Source: Pseudobutyrivibrio sp. UBA3626 (GTDB lineage Bacteria; Bacillota; Clostridia; Lachnospirales; Lachnospiraceae). Taken from it: a stretch of DNA of 64,000 nucleotides. This document shows positions 44,482-52,930 of this stretch, piece by piece; the first letter of the stretch is position 1, and each line of letters starts with the position of its first letter. The DNA lies in assembly GCA_002373675.1 (NCBI GenBank), contig DFLF01000009.1, positions 96,865-160,864 of the forward strand. The letters are read 5' to 3'. The notes beneath the pieces are model-generated. The model did not search any database. It was not told the DNA's origin and saw nothing but the letters and a program-made list of their open reading frames with translations. Position numbers and translations under genes: made by a program.

Positions 44482-44709
44482 GTATATGGTATAAACACTA
44501 TATATTCACTGGATAATTCTTCACTAAGTGTATATAAGAAATTGTTGTTAGTCTTAATTAATATATACTAAGAACCGCCCATTGATCTGACATCCTGTCA
44601 GCAATGGGCTAGTTCCGACGTCCTGTCGGAACTTTCTTAAATTGAACAATTTCTAATATACACTAAGTTCGAATTAAAATCGTGAATATATATTGTTTAT
44701 ACCATATAC
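44482..44709. repeat. Long imperfect palindrome in the lepA-holA divergent gap
   Basis: Outer arms of 28 nt (44482-44509 and 44682-44709) match at 27 positions. A second, inner stem pairs about 44515-44546 with 44645-44675. The core holds two perfect hairpins: GCCCATTG/CAATGGGC with inner CTGACA/TGTCAG (44577-44609), and AGTTCCGAC/GTCGGAACT (44611-44633). Read on the minus strand, both loops display GGA. No T run follows either hairpin, and neither neighbour needs a terminator here. Nothing else in the 44409-44780 gap is recognisable beyond TATA-rich imperfect repeats. Confidence 0.85.
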
Positions 44710-44784
44710 TTATGCAAAAACTATGCTATACGTAGCCTAAATAATTTTATCATATAGGTATTCTTATCGCAATGAATGATATGA

Positions 44785-44833
44785 TATAATATGTCATAAG
44801 GAGGGATCCACTTGTGGGAGGATTCCTTATGAC
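44785..44833 (+). promoter_or_regulatory. holA -10 box and inverted repeat over the leader start
   Basis: TATAAT at 44785-44790 is followed by GTCATAAGGA (44793-44802) and its exact complement TCCTTATGAC (44824-44833). The loop contains two ribosome-site-like GGGAGG/GAGGG stretches. It could be an operator at the start of transcription or an RNA hairpin controlling translation. Confidence 0.5.
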
Positions 44834-44873
44834 TGGTAATTTGTCCCTTGGAGCTAACTATGAATCAGATTGA
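44829..44873 (+). CDS. Possible 14-residue leader peptide overlapping holA
   Basis: The open frame MTGNLSLGANYESD starts with ATG at 44829, has GGGAGG 7 nt upstream, and stops at TGA 44871-44873. It overlaps the holA start (44860) in another frame. The good ribosome site makes translation plausible and would couple it to holA. It is too short for homology evidence and may be chance. Confidence 0.35.
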   Translation: MTGNLSLGANYESD

Positions 44874-45837
44874 ACAAGACATTAAGAACAAACAATTTCA
44901 TAATTTCTATCTACTATATGGTGAAGAAGATTACCTAAAAAACAAATATGCTAATCTTCTAATCAATAATATTGTAGAAAATAAAGATTCCATGAATTAT
45001 TCATATTATGAAGATAGAGACATTGATAGCAATGATGTAATTGGCACCGCTGTTACTCTTCCTTTCTTTGCAGATAAGAGAATAATTCATATTAAGAATA
45101 GCAATTGGTTCAAGTCGCCTAATGAGGACTTCAACAACTATCTTAGCGAAATATGCGATAGCACAGTTTTTCTATTTGTGGAAAATGCAGTTGATAAACG
45201 TTCTAAAGCATTTAAAACACTTTCAAAAATCGGTGTTGTTCTTGAACTTAATATGCCTAACAGCAACGATATTAGAAACTGGATAGGAAACAAATTAAAA
45301 GAAGAACACAAATCCATGGAAAGAGAAGCTTACCAGGAATTTCTACTTCGTACCGACAGTAATATGGAGAATATGGATAGAGAATTTGAGAAGCTCATTT
45401 GTTATATAGGTGACAATGATACAATAACGCTTCACGATGTGGAAGAGATTTGCACAAAGCAAATTCAGTCTAAAGTATTTGACATGATTAATGGAATTGC
45501 AGAGAAGAATCCCAAAAAAGTTCTAGACATGTATCATGATTTACTTGCCAGCAAAGAACCGCCTATTAAGATACTTATTCTTATCCAAAGGCAATTTCGT
45601 CGAAGCATTCAAATCAAAGATTTGAGAGAACAGGGTTATTCTGATGATAGAATTGCAAAAGAACTTAAGATTCAAAACTTCATTATCGGCAAAGAGCTTA
45701 GAATGACAAGAAATTTCTCTACTTCTACCATGAATAATCTTCTTGAAGACGCATGTAATCTGGAAAAGGATATTAAGACTGGTAATATCAAAGACCAGTT
45801 AGCTGTAGAGCTTCTGATGATGAAATATGCAAGTTAA
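44860..45837 (+). CDS. holA: DNA polymerase III subunit delta
   Basis: This is a 325-residue clamp-loader delta subunit that opens the sliding clamp. It shows the HolA pattern: FYLLYGEEDYLKNKYANLL at the N-terminus, DKRIIHIKNSNWF, a divergent AAA+ fold without Walker A, and the C-terminal helical domain (LLASKEPPIKILILIQRQFR). Start choice: GGAG lies 6 nt before the ATG at 44860; a TTG at 44848 is a poorer option. The rpsT gene often found next to holA in Firmicutes is absent here. Confidence 0.93.
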   Translation: MNQIEQDIKNKQFHNFYLLYGEEDYLKNKYANLLINNIVENKDSMNYSYYEDRDIDSNDVIGTAVTLPFFADKRIIHIKNSNWFKSPNEDFNNYLSEICDSTVFLFVENAVDKRSKAFKTLSKIGVVLELNMPNSNDIRNWIGNKLKEEHKSMEREAYQEFLLRTDSNMENMDREFEKLICYIGDNDTITLHDVEEICTKQIQSKVFDMINGIAEKNPKKVLDMYHDLLASKEPPIKILILIQRQFRRSIQIKDLREQGYSDDRIAKELKIQNFIIGKELRMTRNFSTSTMNNLLEDACNLEKDIKTGNIKDQLAVELLMMKYAS

Positions 45838-46025
45838 AGTCTTAGTGATTGTTTGTTGTTTGAATGCGCTATTTTTAAATTATTTTCTATTATTTAATGC
45901 TATTTGCACTTGAAAAATCCCCAAATTAGTATAAAATATTGTAAGTGTGTGCATATTATTATGCACATTTTCATCATGTAATTATATAAACTCAATACGA
46001 GTATTAATTATGGAAAGGATATATT

Positions 46026-47669
46026 ATGATTCAAGCAAGTAACATTACATTAAGACTAGGGAAGAAAGCCTTATTCGAAGACGTTAACATTAAGTTCACA
46101 GAGGGAAATTGTTATGGTCTTATTGGTGCAAACGGCGCAGGCAAATCAACATTTCTCAAAATCTTATCAGGACAATTAGAGCCTACTAATGGAGATGTTA
46201 TTATAACACCCGGACAGCGTCTATCATTCTTAGAGCAGGATCACTTCAAATACGATGAATATACTGTTATCGATACTGTAATAATGGGTAACAAGCGTCT
46301 ATATGACATTATGAAAGAGAAAGATGCTATCTATATGAAAGAAGACTTCTCTGATGAAGATGGAATAAGAGCCTCAGAACTTGAAGCTGAATTTGCCGAA
46401 ATGGATGGATGGAATGCAGAAAGTGATGCTGCTACTCTTCTTAACGGACTTGGAATTGAACCAGAGCTTCACTATGAGATTATGAGTAATTTAAATGGTG
46501 ACCAGAAAGTAAAGGTTCTTCTTGCCAAGGCTTTATTTGGAAATCCTGACATCTTACTTCTTGATGAGCCTACTAACCACTTAGACCTTGATGCTATTGC
46601 TTGGCTTGAAGAATTCCTTATAAATTACGACAACACTGTAATAGTAGTTAGTCACGATAGATATTTCCTTAATAAAGTATGTACTAATACTGCTGATATT
46701 GATTATGGCAAGATTCAATTATATGCTGGAAACTATGACTTCTGGTATGAATCTTCACAGCTTATTATGAAGCAAAGGAAAGAAGCAAACAAGAAGAAAG
46801 AAGAACAGATTAAGGAATTACAGGAGTTCATCTCTCGATTCTCTGCAAATGCTTCTAAGTCAAAGCAGGCAACTTCTAGAAAACGTGCATTAGAAAAAAT
46901 CGAACTTGATGATATCAAACCTTCAAGCAGAAAATACCCATATATTGACTTTAGACCAGAAAGAGAAATCGGAAACGAGGTCTTAACCGTCGAAGGACTA
47001 AGCAAAACTATTGATGGCGTTAAAGTATTAGACAACGTATCATTTACTGTTGGACACGATGACAAAATCGGATTTGTTGGTGCAAATGAAATCGCTAAAA
47101 CAACGCTATTCCAAATACTTGCTGGCGAAATGGAACCTGATGCGGGAAGTTATAAATGGGGTGTAACAACATCACAAAGTTATTTCCCTAAAGACAATAC
47201 AAAAATATTCGATACTGATTTAATAATAGTAGATTGGCTTACACAATTCTCAGAAATAAAAGATGCAACTTATGTACGTGGATTCTTAGGTCGTATGCTA
47301 TTTGCCGGAGAAGATGGAGTTAAGAAAATGCGTGTCCTGTCCGGAGGTGAGAAAGTAAGGGTACTACTTTCTCGTATGATGATAGAGAATTCAAATGTAC
47401 TTATCCTTGATGAACCAACAGACCACCTGGATATGGAATCAATTACCGCTCTAAATACAGGACTCATAAAATTCCCGGGAGTAATACTTTTCTCGTCAAG
47501 AGACCACCAGGTAGTACAGACAACAGCCAATCGCATCATAGAAATAATGCCAAATGGAACAATCATTGACAAAGTTACTACCTATGATGAGTACCTTGAA
47601 AGTGATGAAATGGCAAGGAAGCGTCAAGCCGTATATGCCAAGTCCGAAGAGGATGAGCAGGATAACTAA
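46026..47669 (+). CDS. ABC-F family ATPase (YkpA/YbiT-like)
   Basis: This is a 547-residue cytosolic protein with two ABC domains and no membrane part, as in translation-related ABC-F factors. The first Walker A GANGAGKST is canonical, but its signature is degenerate (LNGDQ for LSGGE). The second half has GANEIAKTT, where the Walker A glycine before Lys is Ala, with a canonical LSGGEKVR signature and Walker B LILDEPTDHLD. The inter-domain linker near residues 240-300 is Lys/Glu-rich. AKTT occurs in this subfamily as I recall, so it need not mean inactivity. It is monocistronic, with AAAGGA before the ATG. Confidence 0.88.
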   Translation: MIQASNITLRLGKKALFEDVNIKFTEGNCYGLIGANGAGKSTFLKILSGQLEPTNGDVIITPGQRLSFLEQDHFKYDEYTVIDTVIMGNKRLYDIMKEKDAIYMKEDFSDEDGIRASELEAEFAEMDGWNAESDAATLLNGLGIEPELHYEIMSNLNGDQKVKVLLAKALFGNPDILLLDEPTNHLDLDAIAWLEEFLINYDNTVIVVSHDRYFLNKVCTNTADIDYGKIQLYAGNYDFWYESSQLIMKQRKEANKKKEEQIKELQEFISRFSANASKSKQATSRKRALEKIELDDIKPSSRKYPYIDFRPEREIGNEVLTVEGLSKTIDGVKVLDNVSFTVGHDDKIGFVGANEIAKTTLFQILAGEMEPDAGSYKWGVTTSQSYFPKDNTKIFDTDLIIVDWLTQFSEIKDATYVRGFLGRMLFAGEDGVKKMRVLSGGEKVRVLLSRMMIENSNVLILDEPTDHLDMESITALNTGLIKFPGVILFSSRDHQVVQTTANRIIEIMPNGTIIDKVTTYDEYLESDEMARKRQAVYAKSEEDEQDN

Positions 47670-47800
47670 GATGCAGCCGTAGGCTGGTGTGAAATTATAA
47701 GTAGTTAGCTGTATATTAAAGAGAGAACTTCTAGCATGTAGTGCATTCTCATACTTTTTGCATTAAGCTATAGTATATGTTGGCAATTGATTTATATGAG

Positions 47801-47828
47801 AAAAAAGCCCGACATGGATGTCGGGCTT
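47801..47828 (-). terminator. Terminator of the PFL gene
   Basis: AAGCCCGAC (47805-47813) and GTCGGGCTT (47820-47828) pair around a 6-nt loop. On the minus strand a run of T follows at 47801-47806. On the plus strand the loop reads AUGGAU. Confidence 0.85.
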
Positions 47829-47829
47829 A

Positions 47830-47868
47830 GGTGCGAACCGTCTGGATGACGGATTGAGCACCGTTTTT
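47830..47868 (+). terminator. Terminator on the ABC-F side
   Basis: GGTGC (47830-47834) pairs with GCACC (47858-47862), and inside CCGTC pairs with GACGG around the loop TGGAT. TTTTT follows at 47864-47868. Confidence 0.8.
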
Positions 47869-47977
47869 CGTCACAATATTAATAGCAAATAATATCAATT
47901 GCTTACATATACATAGCGAAAATGCACTTGTATGAGAATGCACTATGCGCTAGTAGTTCTCGCTTTTAATATACACT

Positions 47978-49342
47978 CTAATTTTTAAAGCTATGTATTG
48001 GCGCAGGGATTCGTCCCCTACGATTCACAAAATCGTCGCAGGAGAACTTGTTCACCGGCATAATAGGCGCATAACCGAATAATCCGCCAAATTCAACACT
48101 ATCGCCAACGTCTTTTCCTATTACAGGAATAAGTCGCACGGCGGTAGTTTTCTGGTTAATCATTCCAAGTGCCATCTCATCTGCTATTATTCCCGATATC
48201 GTTGTAGCTTTAGTAGAACCGGGAATGGCAATCATATCAAGTCCCACAGAACATACACAAGTCATAGCTTCTAACTTCTCAAGCGTAATTGCTCCTGCTT
48301 CTGCGGCATTAATCATTCCCTGATCTTCTGATACTGGAATAAATGCACCTGATAATCCACCAACATAAGAAGATGCCATAACTCCTCCCTTCTTAACCTG
48401 GTCATTAAGAAGTGCAAGAGCTGCAGTAGTACCTGGCGCACCTGCATATTCAAGTCCTATCTCACATAGTATATCTGCAACCGAATCACCAATTGCCGGT
48501 GTTGGTGCAAGAGATAAATCAACTATTCCAAATGGGATACTTAGCATCTTAGAAGCTTCTTTTGCAACTAATTGGCCTACTCTTGTTACCTTGAAGGCAG
48601 TAGTCTTAATCTTCTCACATAGAACTTCGAAGCTTTCACCTCTAACTGACTCTAGCGCTTTTCTCACTACTCCCGGACCTGATACTCCAACATTGATAAC
48701 CGCATCGCCACCTGTAACACCATGGAATGCTCCTGCCATAAAAGGATTATTATCCGGAGCGTTACAGAACACTACAAGTTTCATACAATCTACTGAATCT
48801 CTATCCTTACTAAGGTTTGCAACTTCAAGTAAAGTTTCTCCCATAAGTCTAACAGCGTCCATATTGATTCCGTCTTTTGTAGAGCCAAGATTAATAGATG
48901 AGCACACTCTATTAGTATTTGTTAATGCCTTTGGAATTGATTTAATAAGCATTTCATCAGAATCAGTCATACCCTCACTAACAAGAGCAGAGAATCCTCC
49001 TATCAGATCAGCTCCAACCTTAGTAGCAGCTTTATCTAAAGTCTTAGCTATAGATACAAAGTCATCAACACTTTTACAAGCACTTGAACCCACAATACCA
49101 ATAGGTGTTACAGCTATTCTTCTATTGACAATAGGAATACCATATTCCTTCTCAATTTTTAAAGCCGTTTCATCAAGCTTCGACGAAATAGTTGTAATCT
49201 TGTTATATATATTATTATTAAGTTCATTAATATCACTTGTCATACAACTAAGAAGGCTAATACCAATTGTAATGGTTCTTACGTCAAGATTATCCTTCTC
49301 AATCATTTTATTAGTTTCAAGAACTTCTCTATTATTAATCAT
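47978..49342 (-). CDS. PFL family protein (UPF0210/DUF711)
   Basis: This is a 454-residue protein of the UPF0210 family, structurally related to pyruvate formate-lyase-like barrels but without a proven reaction. Typical stretches are VRTITIGISLLSC, RIAVTPIGIVGSS, VINVGVSGPGVVRKALE and the end motif RRGRIPAPIHSFKN. Length is standard. It starts 13 nt after the ACT-domain gene; this ACT-PFL pair is widely conserved, suggesting that the ACT protein regulates or partners it. The function is unknown. Confidence 0.93.
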   Translation of the reverse strand: MINNREVLETNKMIEKDNLDVRTITIGISLLSCMTSDINELNNNIYNKITTISSKLDETALKIEKEYGIPIVNRRIAVTPIGIVGSSACKSVDDFVSIAKTLDKAATKVGADLIGGFSALVSEGMTDSDEMLIKSIPKALTNTNRVCSSINLGSTKDGINMDAVRLMGETLLEVANLSKDRDSVDCMKLVVFCNAPDNNPFMAGAFHGVTGGDAVINVGVSGPGVVRKALESVRGESFEVLCEKIKTTAFKVTRVGQLVAKEASKMLSIPFGIVDLSLAPTPAIGDSVADILCEIGLEYAGAPGTTAALALLNDQVKKGGVMASSYVGGLSGAFIPVSEDQGMINAAEAGAITLEKLEAMTCVCSVGLDMIAIPGSTKATTISGIIADEMALGMINQKTTAVRLIPVIGKDVGDSVEFGGLFGYAPIMPVNKFSCDDFVNRRGRIPAPIHSFKN

Positions 49343-49355
49343 AGACCACCTCTAA

Positions 49356-49628
49356 TTATATCCTATGCATCATTTCGAAGATTTCTTCTTTTTGGCACTT
49401 TATCTCTACACCAATTTCTTCTCCCAGCTTATCCAACTCTTCTTGAAACCTGTCAAAACCGACGCTGGCTTTAGATCTGTCTGCCACCATCATCATATTG
49501 AAGTATCCTGATACGATTGTCTGTGAAATGTCTAAAATATTTACATTGGCATCTGCAAGATAAGTACATACTTTTGCAATAATTCCAACTGTATCTTTTC
49601 CAACTACTGTAATAATAATTCTCTCCAT
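49356..49628 (-). CDS. ACT domain protein (UPF0237)
   Basis: This is a 90-residue single ACT domain of the UPF0237 family (ITVVGKDTVGIIAKVCTYLA, then NVNILDISQTIVSGYFNMMM). ACT domains bind amino acids or similar ligands. It is paired with the PFL family gene downstream (13-nt gap). The ligand is unknown. Confidence 0.92.
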   Translation of the reverse strand: MERIIITVVGKDTVGIIAKVCTYLADANVNILDISQTIVSGYFNMMMVADRSKASVGFDRFQEELDKLGEEIGVEIKCQKEEIFEMMHRI

Positions 49629-49694
49629 AACAACCTCTTATATGTTCTATATATCCATTAATAAATATGCCCCATTTCTGGGACACATCTAAAG

Positions 49695-50492
49695 TTACAC
49701 AACAACTTTCTCTGACGCCTCATATCTTGGAGCGCAAATTATCTTGAAATCTTCCGGCTCATAAGGCGTATCACTAAGCTTAACTTCACACCTTACAGCC
49801 TCATAAGCAAGTTCCGGCACATTATTCTCTTTACTCATATGGCCAAGCATAACCGTCTTAAGCTTATCTCCTGCTATACGACATAAAAGCTGTCCCGACA
49901 TTTCATTAGACAAGTGTCCTGTATCACCATTAACTCTTCTCTTAAGCCAAGGCTCATATCTTCCAACCTGCAGCATATTGTAATCATAATTTGCTTCAAG
50001 AAGAATTGCATCAAGATTCTGCAAATTATCGACTATATAATCATCGTATTTACCAAGATCAGTAATTACTGCAACTCGTCTTTCATCACCTGATACAACA
50101 TAGGCCACCGGTTCATTAGTATCATGGCTCACCCTGATTGGATTAATGGTAAGTGGCCCCACTGTAAATGTCTCATCATAATGAACTTCATGAAAGAGAC
50201 TTGTATCAATTTTGCCAAGACTTTTACAGCCTAATGCTCCATCCCATGTACCCTTCGTTGTATATACAGGAAGTTTATATTTTCTTGTCATAACTCCGAG
50301 ACTTTTGATATGGTCTCCATGCTCATGAGTAACTAATATAGCCTTAATGTCACAACAAGTAAGACCATATTTATTAAGTCCTTCTTCTATTTTCTTACCG
50401 GTAATTCCCACATCAATAAGCACATGAAAATCCTTAGTACCAACACAGATACAATTCCCACTACTACTTGATGCTATAGAGAACATTTCCAT
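49695..50492 (-). CDS. YycJ/WalJ-like metallo-beta-lactamase-fold hydrolase
   Basis: This is a 265-residue MBL-fold protein with the metal motif THEHGDH near residue 58 and the YycJ-type opening FSIASSSSGNCICVG. Later metal ligands are in SHDTNEP, LEANYD and VMLGHMSKENNVPE. YycJ relatives are proposed 5'-to-3' DNA exonucleases linked to DNA repair or cell-wall signalling. The walRK two-component genes that usually accompany yycJ in Bacilli are not here. It follows the FtsA-like gene by 46 nt. Confidence 0.88.
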   Translation of the reverse strand: MEMFSIASSSSGNCICVGTKDFHVLIDVGITGKKIEEGLNKYGLTCCDIKAILVTHEHGDHIKSLGVMTRKYKLPVYTTKGTWDGALGCKSLGKIDTSLFHEVHYDETFTVGPLTINPIRVSHDTNEPVAYVVSGDERRVAVITDLGKYDDYIVDNLQNLDAILLEANYDYNMLQVGRYEPWLKRRVNGDTGHLSNEMSGQLLCRIAGDKLKTVMLGHMSKENNVPELAYEAVRCEVKLSDTPYEPEDFKIICAPRYEASEKVVV

Positions 50493-50538
50493 AAATTATA
50501 TATCCTTTTCAATATCACAAAACGTATACCAGAAAAAA

Positions 50539-52830
50539 CTATTTTAAATCCTGCCAATAGATATCAATTTTGTCCCCCGTCTTAAGTCTGTCAGAGTAGC
50601 CACATCTCTTCCCATTAATATTAGTTACAATAGCTCGCCCCCTACTGTCTCTGGTATCAAAATCAATAAAGTCAAAGACGTCAACAAATACATATTTGCT
50701 CTTTCCTGTTAGTGTAATTGGCTCGTTATTAACAATTACATTAAGAGGAATAGGAACTTCTCTAGTCTTCGTAGATGCATCCTCAATTATCTCATCAACT
50801 ACAGAATCTATCTCTGAGCCCTTAATATCTAATGGGTCTTCATCTTCATCTGCATTTGCATCTTCTATTGCTTCTGAAATGGCTCTATTCAATTCTTCTT
50901 TCTTATTAAGCTCTTCTTCATCATAGTCTTTTGTATCGTCGTAAGCATCAACATCTGTATAATCATTATTTGATTCTTCAGTATCAGTTAAGTTATCGCT
51001 ATTATTCTTAACTTCCTCTGACGTCTCTGCCATACTTGCTACAATAGTGTCTCCGCCTTCACCTTCTGTAGCTCCATATCCAGTAAGCGTCCAATCCACA
51101 TCAAAGTTCTCATATACAAGTGTATTCTTATCAGCTTCTCTTCCATTAACAAGAATACTATAATTATCATCAATCTCCACATCCATAAATTCGGCAATCT
51201 GACCTACCGTATAGAAGCTTCTTGTCTCTATAACGTCCCCTTCTTTGATTTCATAGCTTCCCGGTTCAAGGGAGCCATTAACCTCAACAAACTTAGGACA
51301 TGAAATCTTATTGCCAGATACGAAGAAATCAATAGTCGCAGATGTAAATTCTTCTAACTGTTCAATTGTACAATTAGCCTTGCCCCCTTCTGTTGAGGCT
51401 TCAATTGTAATATAACAATTAGGTTCTAGTGGCGTATTAAGACCAACAATATTATCATTCATCTTAACAACTGCTGACTCGCCTTCCTCACCACGAATCA
51501 TTTTCGCTGTACCATTAATGGTATAGTGTATCTCTTTACCACGGCGTGGGAACAATTCGTCTGTATCCCATCCAGCCTGCATTGCTGCATCAACAACTGT
51601 AAGATGGCCATTGTCGTATAATTTCATCATCTCTTCATTAAAATGAATCATTATAAAGTTGTTCTTCTGCTCATAATAGTTAAGACAGATTCCAATTGGT
51701 GTAACTATAAGAGAATCCCTAGTAAGATCGTTGGTTTCGAAGATAATATTCTTCATTACTTCTTCGCCTCTAATAGCTACACGCTCTTTAACAATATCAA
51801 GTCTCTTGGCAAGGGCATCAGTAAAGCCATGTACTCTTCCGCCACCACCTACAACAAAGGCTGCAGATACAGCTTTATCACCATTTAATTCAATTATCTT
51901 ATCAGCAACAGCATCTGCCATCTTCTGCTCAATTGGCTCAACTAATTTCCATACATCCTTAGATGGAATAGTATGGCTAAGTCCCATAATATCGTCAAAT
52001 GTAACTTCCTTCTCTTCAGAAGATGTCTTCTTAATTAGTTCAGCAGTTGCAAAATCAACAAGATACTCATGTACAATTGCTTCTGTAAGTTCATCACCTG
52101 CATAAGGAATCATACCGTAAGCAATAATGCTTCCATCTCTTGTAATACAGATATCACTTGTTCCAGCACCAACATCAACAAGTGCGATATTAAGCATTCT
52201 AAAGCTTTCTGGAATTGCCACGTTGATAGCAGCTATAGGCTCTAATGTAAGATTTGCAACTTTAAGTCCAGCTTTCTCTACAGCAGAATACAGTCCATCA
52301 ACAACATCTTCTGGCAGAAATGTTACTATAATTACCTCTTCAATCTTATTAGCCTTATGTCCTTCAAGAGATGTAAAGAGTTCCCCATTAAGATAATATT
52401 TCATAACAGAGTAACCAACACAGTAGAATTTATATTTTTCTTCTTCATTCTCTTTAAGAATCTTCTGAGCCTGGTCAACACCAATTAAATCAAGAGTGTG
52501 TAAGTCTTCACCGCTTACAACAGTCTCTTCATCATAATCAATGGCAACCCTTGTAGTAATAGTACGAAGTACACGACCAGCTGCTGCTATACATACTTCC
52601 GTAAGTTGCATCTTAATCTTGTCTTCAAGAGTAGTCTTAACATTTTCAATAGTCTTAGAGACTCTATTAATATCATGAATCTGTCCATCAATCATGGCTC
52701 TCGAATCATGTTCTTCACTATATTGTGCAATTACATGGAACCCTTCATCATCATTGTAGCCAACAGTTCCAACTACATTTCTTGTTCCAATGTCCAAACC
52801 AAATACATAATCTTTATCAATAGTAGCCAT
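50539..52830 (-). CDS. FtsA-like protein with long acidic C-terminal extension
   Basis: This is a 763-residue actin-fold ATPase of the FtsA/PilM superfamily. The N-terminal DYVFGLDIGTRNVVGTVGY is the phosphate-1 motif; LVDVGAGTSDICI and FVVGGGGRVHGFTDALAKRL are the phosphate-2 and adenosine motifs; an SHS2-like insertion lies between. The actin part ends near residue 400. About 360 residues follow with beta-rich segments, an Asp/Glu/Asn-rich stretch near 610-680, and a final ubiquitin-like segment (KYVFVDVFDFIDFDTRD). Start choice: AGGAGG lies 6 nt before the ATG at 52830. Cell division or envelope assembly is plausible, but the extension is not explained by canonical FtsA. Confidence 0.83.
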   Translation of the reverse strand: MATIDKDYVFGLDIGTRNVVGTVGYNDDEGFHVIAQYSEEHDSRAMIDGQIHDINRVSKTIENVKTTLEDKIKMQLTEVCIAAAGRVLRTITTRVAIDYDEETVVSGEDLHTLDLIGVDQAQKILKENEEEKYKFYCVGYSVMKYYLNGELFTSLEGHKANKIEEVIIVTFLPEDVVDGLYSAVEKAGLKVANLTLEPIAAINVAIPESFRMLNIALVDVGAGTSDICITRDGSIIAYGMIPYAGDELTEAIVHEYLVDFATAELIKKTSSEEKEVTFDDIMGLSHTIPSKDVWKLVEPIEQKMADAVADKIIELNGDKAVSAAFVVGGGGRVHGFTDALAKRLDIVKERVAIRGEEVMKNIIFETNDLTRDSLIVTPIGICLNYYEQKNNFIMIHFNEEMMKLYDNGHLTVVDAAMQAGWDTDELFPRRGKEIHYTINGTAKMIRGEEGESAVVKMNDNIVGLNTPLEPNCYITIEASTEGGKANCTIEQLEEFTSATIDFFVSGNKISCPKFVEVNGSLEPGSYEIKEGDVIETRSFYTVGQIAEFMDVEIDDNYSILVNGREADKNTLVYENFDVDWTLTGYGATEGEGGDTIVASMAETSEEVKNNSDNLTDTEESNNDYTDVDAYDDTKDYDEEELNKKEELNRAISEAIEDANADEDEDPLDIKGSEIDSVVDEIIEDASTKTREVPIPLNVIVNNEPITLTGKSKYVFVDVFDFIDFDTRDSRGRAIVTNINGKRCGYSDRLKTGDKIDIYWQDLK

Positions 52831-52890
52831 ATTAAGCCTCCTATAGCAAATATAAATTATCACGAATCATTAACATAATACGCCAAAATA

Positions 52891-52923
52891 AAATGGTATA
52901 AAACCTTAGTTATTATACCATTT
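52891..52923 (-). terminator. Terminator of the polA-coaE transcript
   Basis: AAATGGTATAA (52891-52901) and TTATACCATTT (52913-52923) form an 11-bp stem. On the minus strand the tail is TTATTTT. It lies just past the coaE stop. Confidence 0.75.
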
Positions 52924-52930
52924 CATTAGA

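Larger units (their letters stand above)
47711..47974. repeat. Long imperfect palindrome enclosing two terminators
   Basis: The left arm (47711-47793) and right arm (47891-47974) are complementary over about 84 nt with scattered mismatches and small bulges. For example, GTGCATTCTCATAC in the left arm is exactly complementary to GTATGAGAATGCAC in the right. The core contains two hairpins with GGA loops that also serve as convergent terminators. The element fills the gap between the ABC-F gene and the convergent PFL gene. Confidence 0.85.

Noticed and set aside
44440..44500. Replication origin or DnaA-box cluster in the TATA-rich stretch beside lepA
   Set aside because: No TTATCCACA-like boxes are present; the AT-rich repeats are accounted for by the arms of the palindrome.
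45838..46025. rpsT or another small ribosomal gene after holA
   Set aside because: No frame with S20 features is present on either strand; the gap holds only a TATAAA-like promoter region for the ABC-F gene.
48591..49355. 254-codon plus-strand frame opposite the PFL gene
   Set aside because: The minus-strand PFL family match is full length and unambiguous; the opposite frame has no recognisable protein features or ribosome site.
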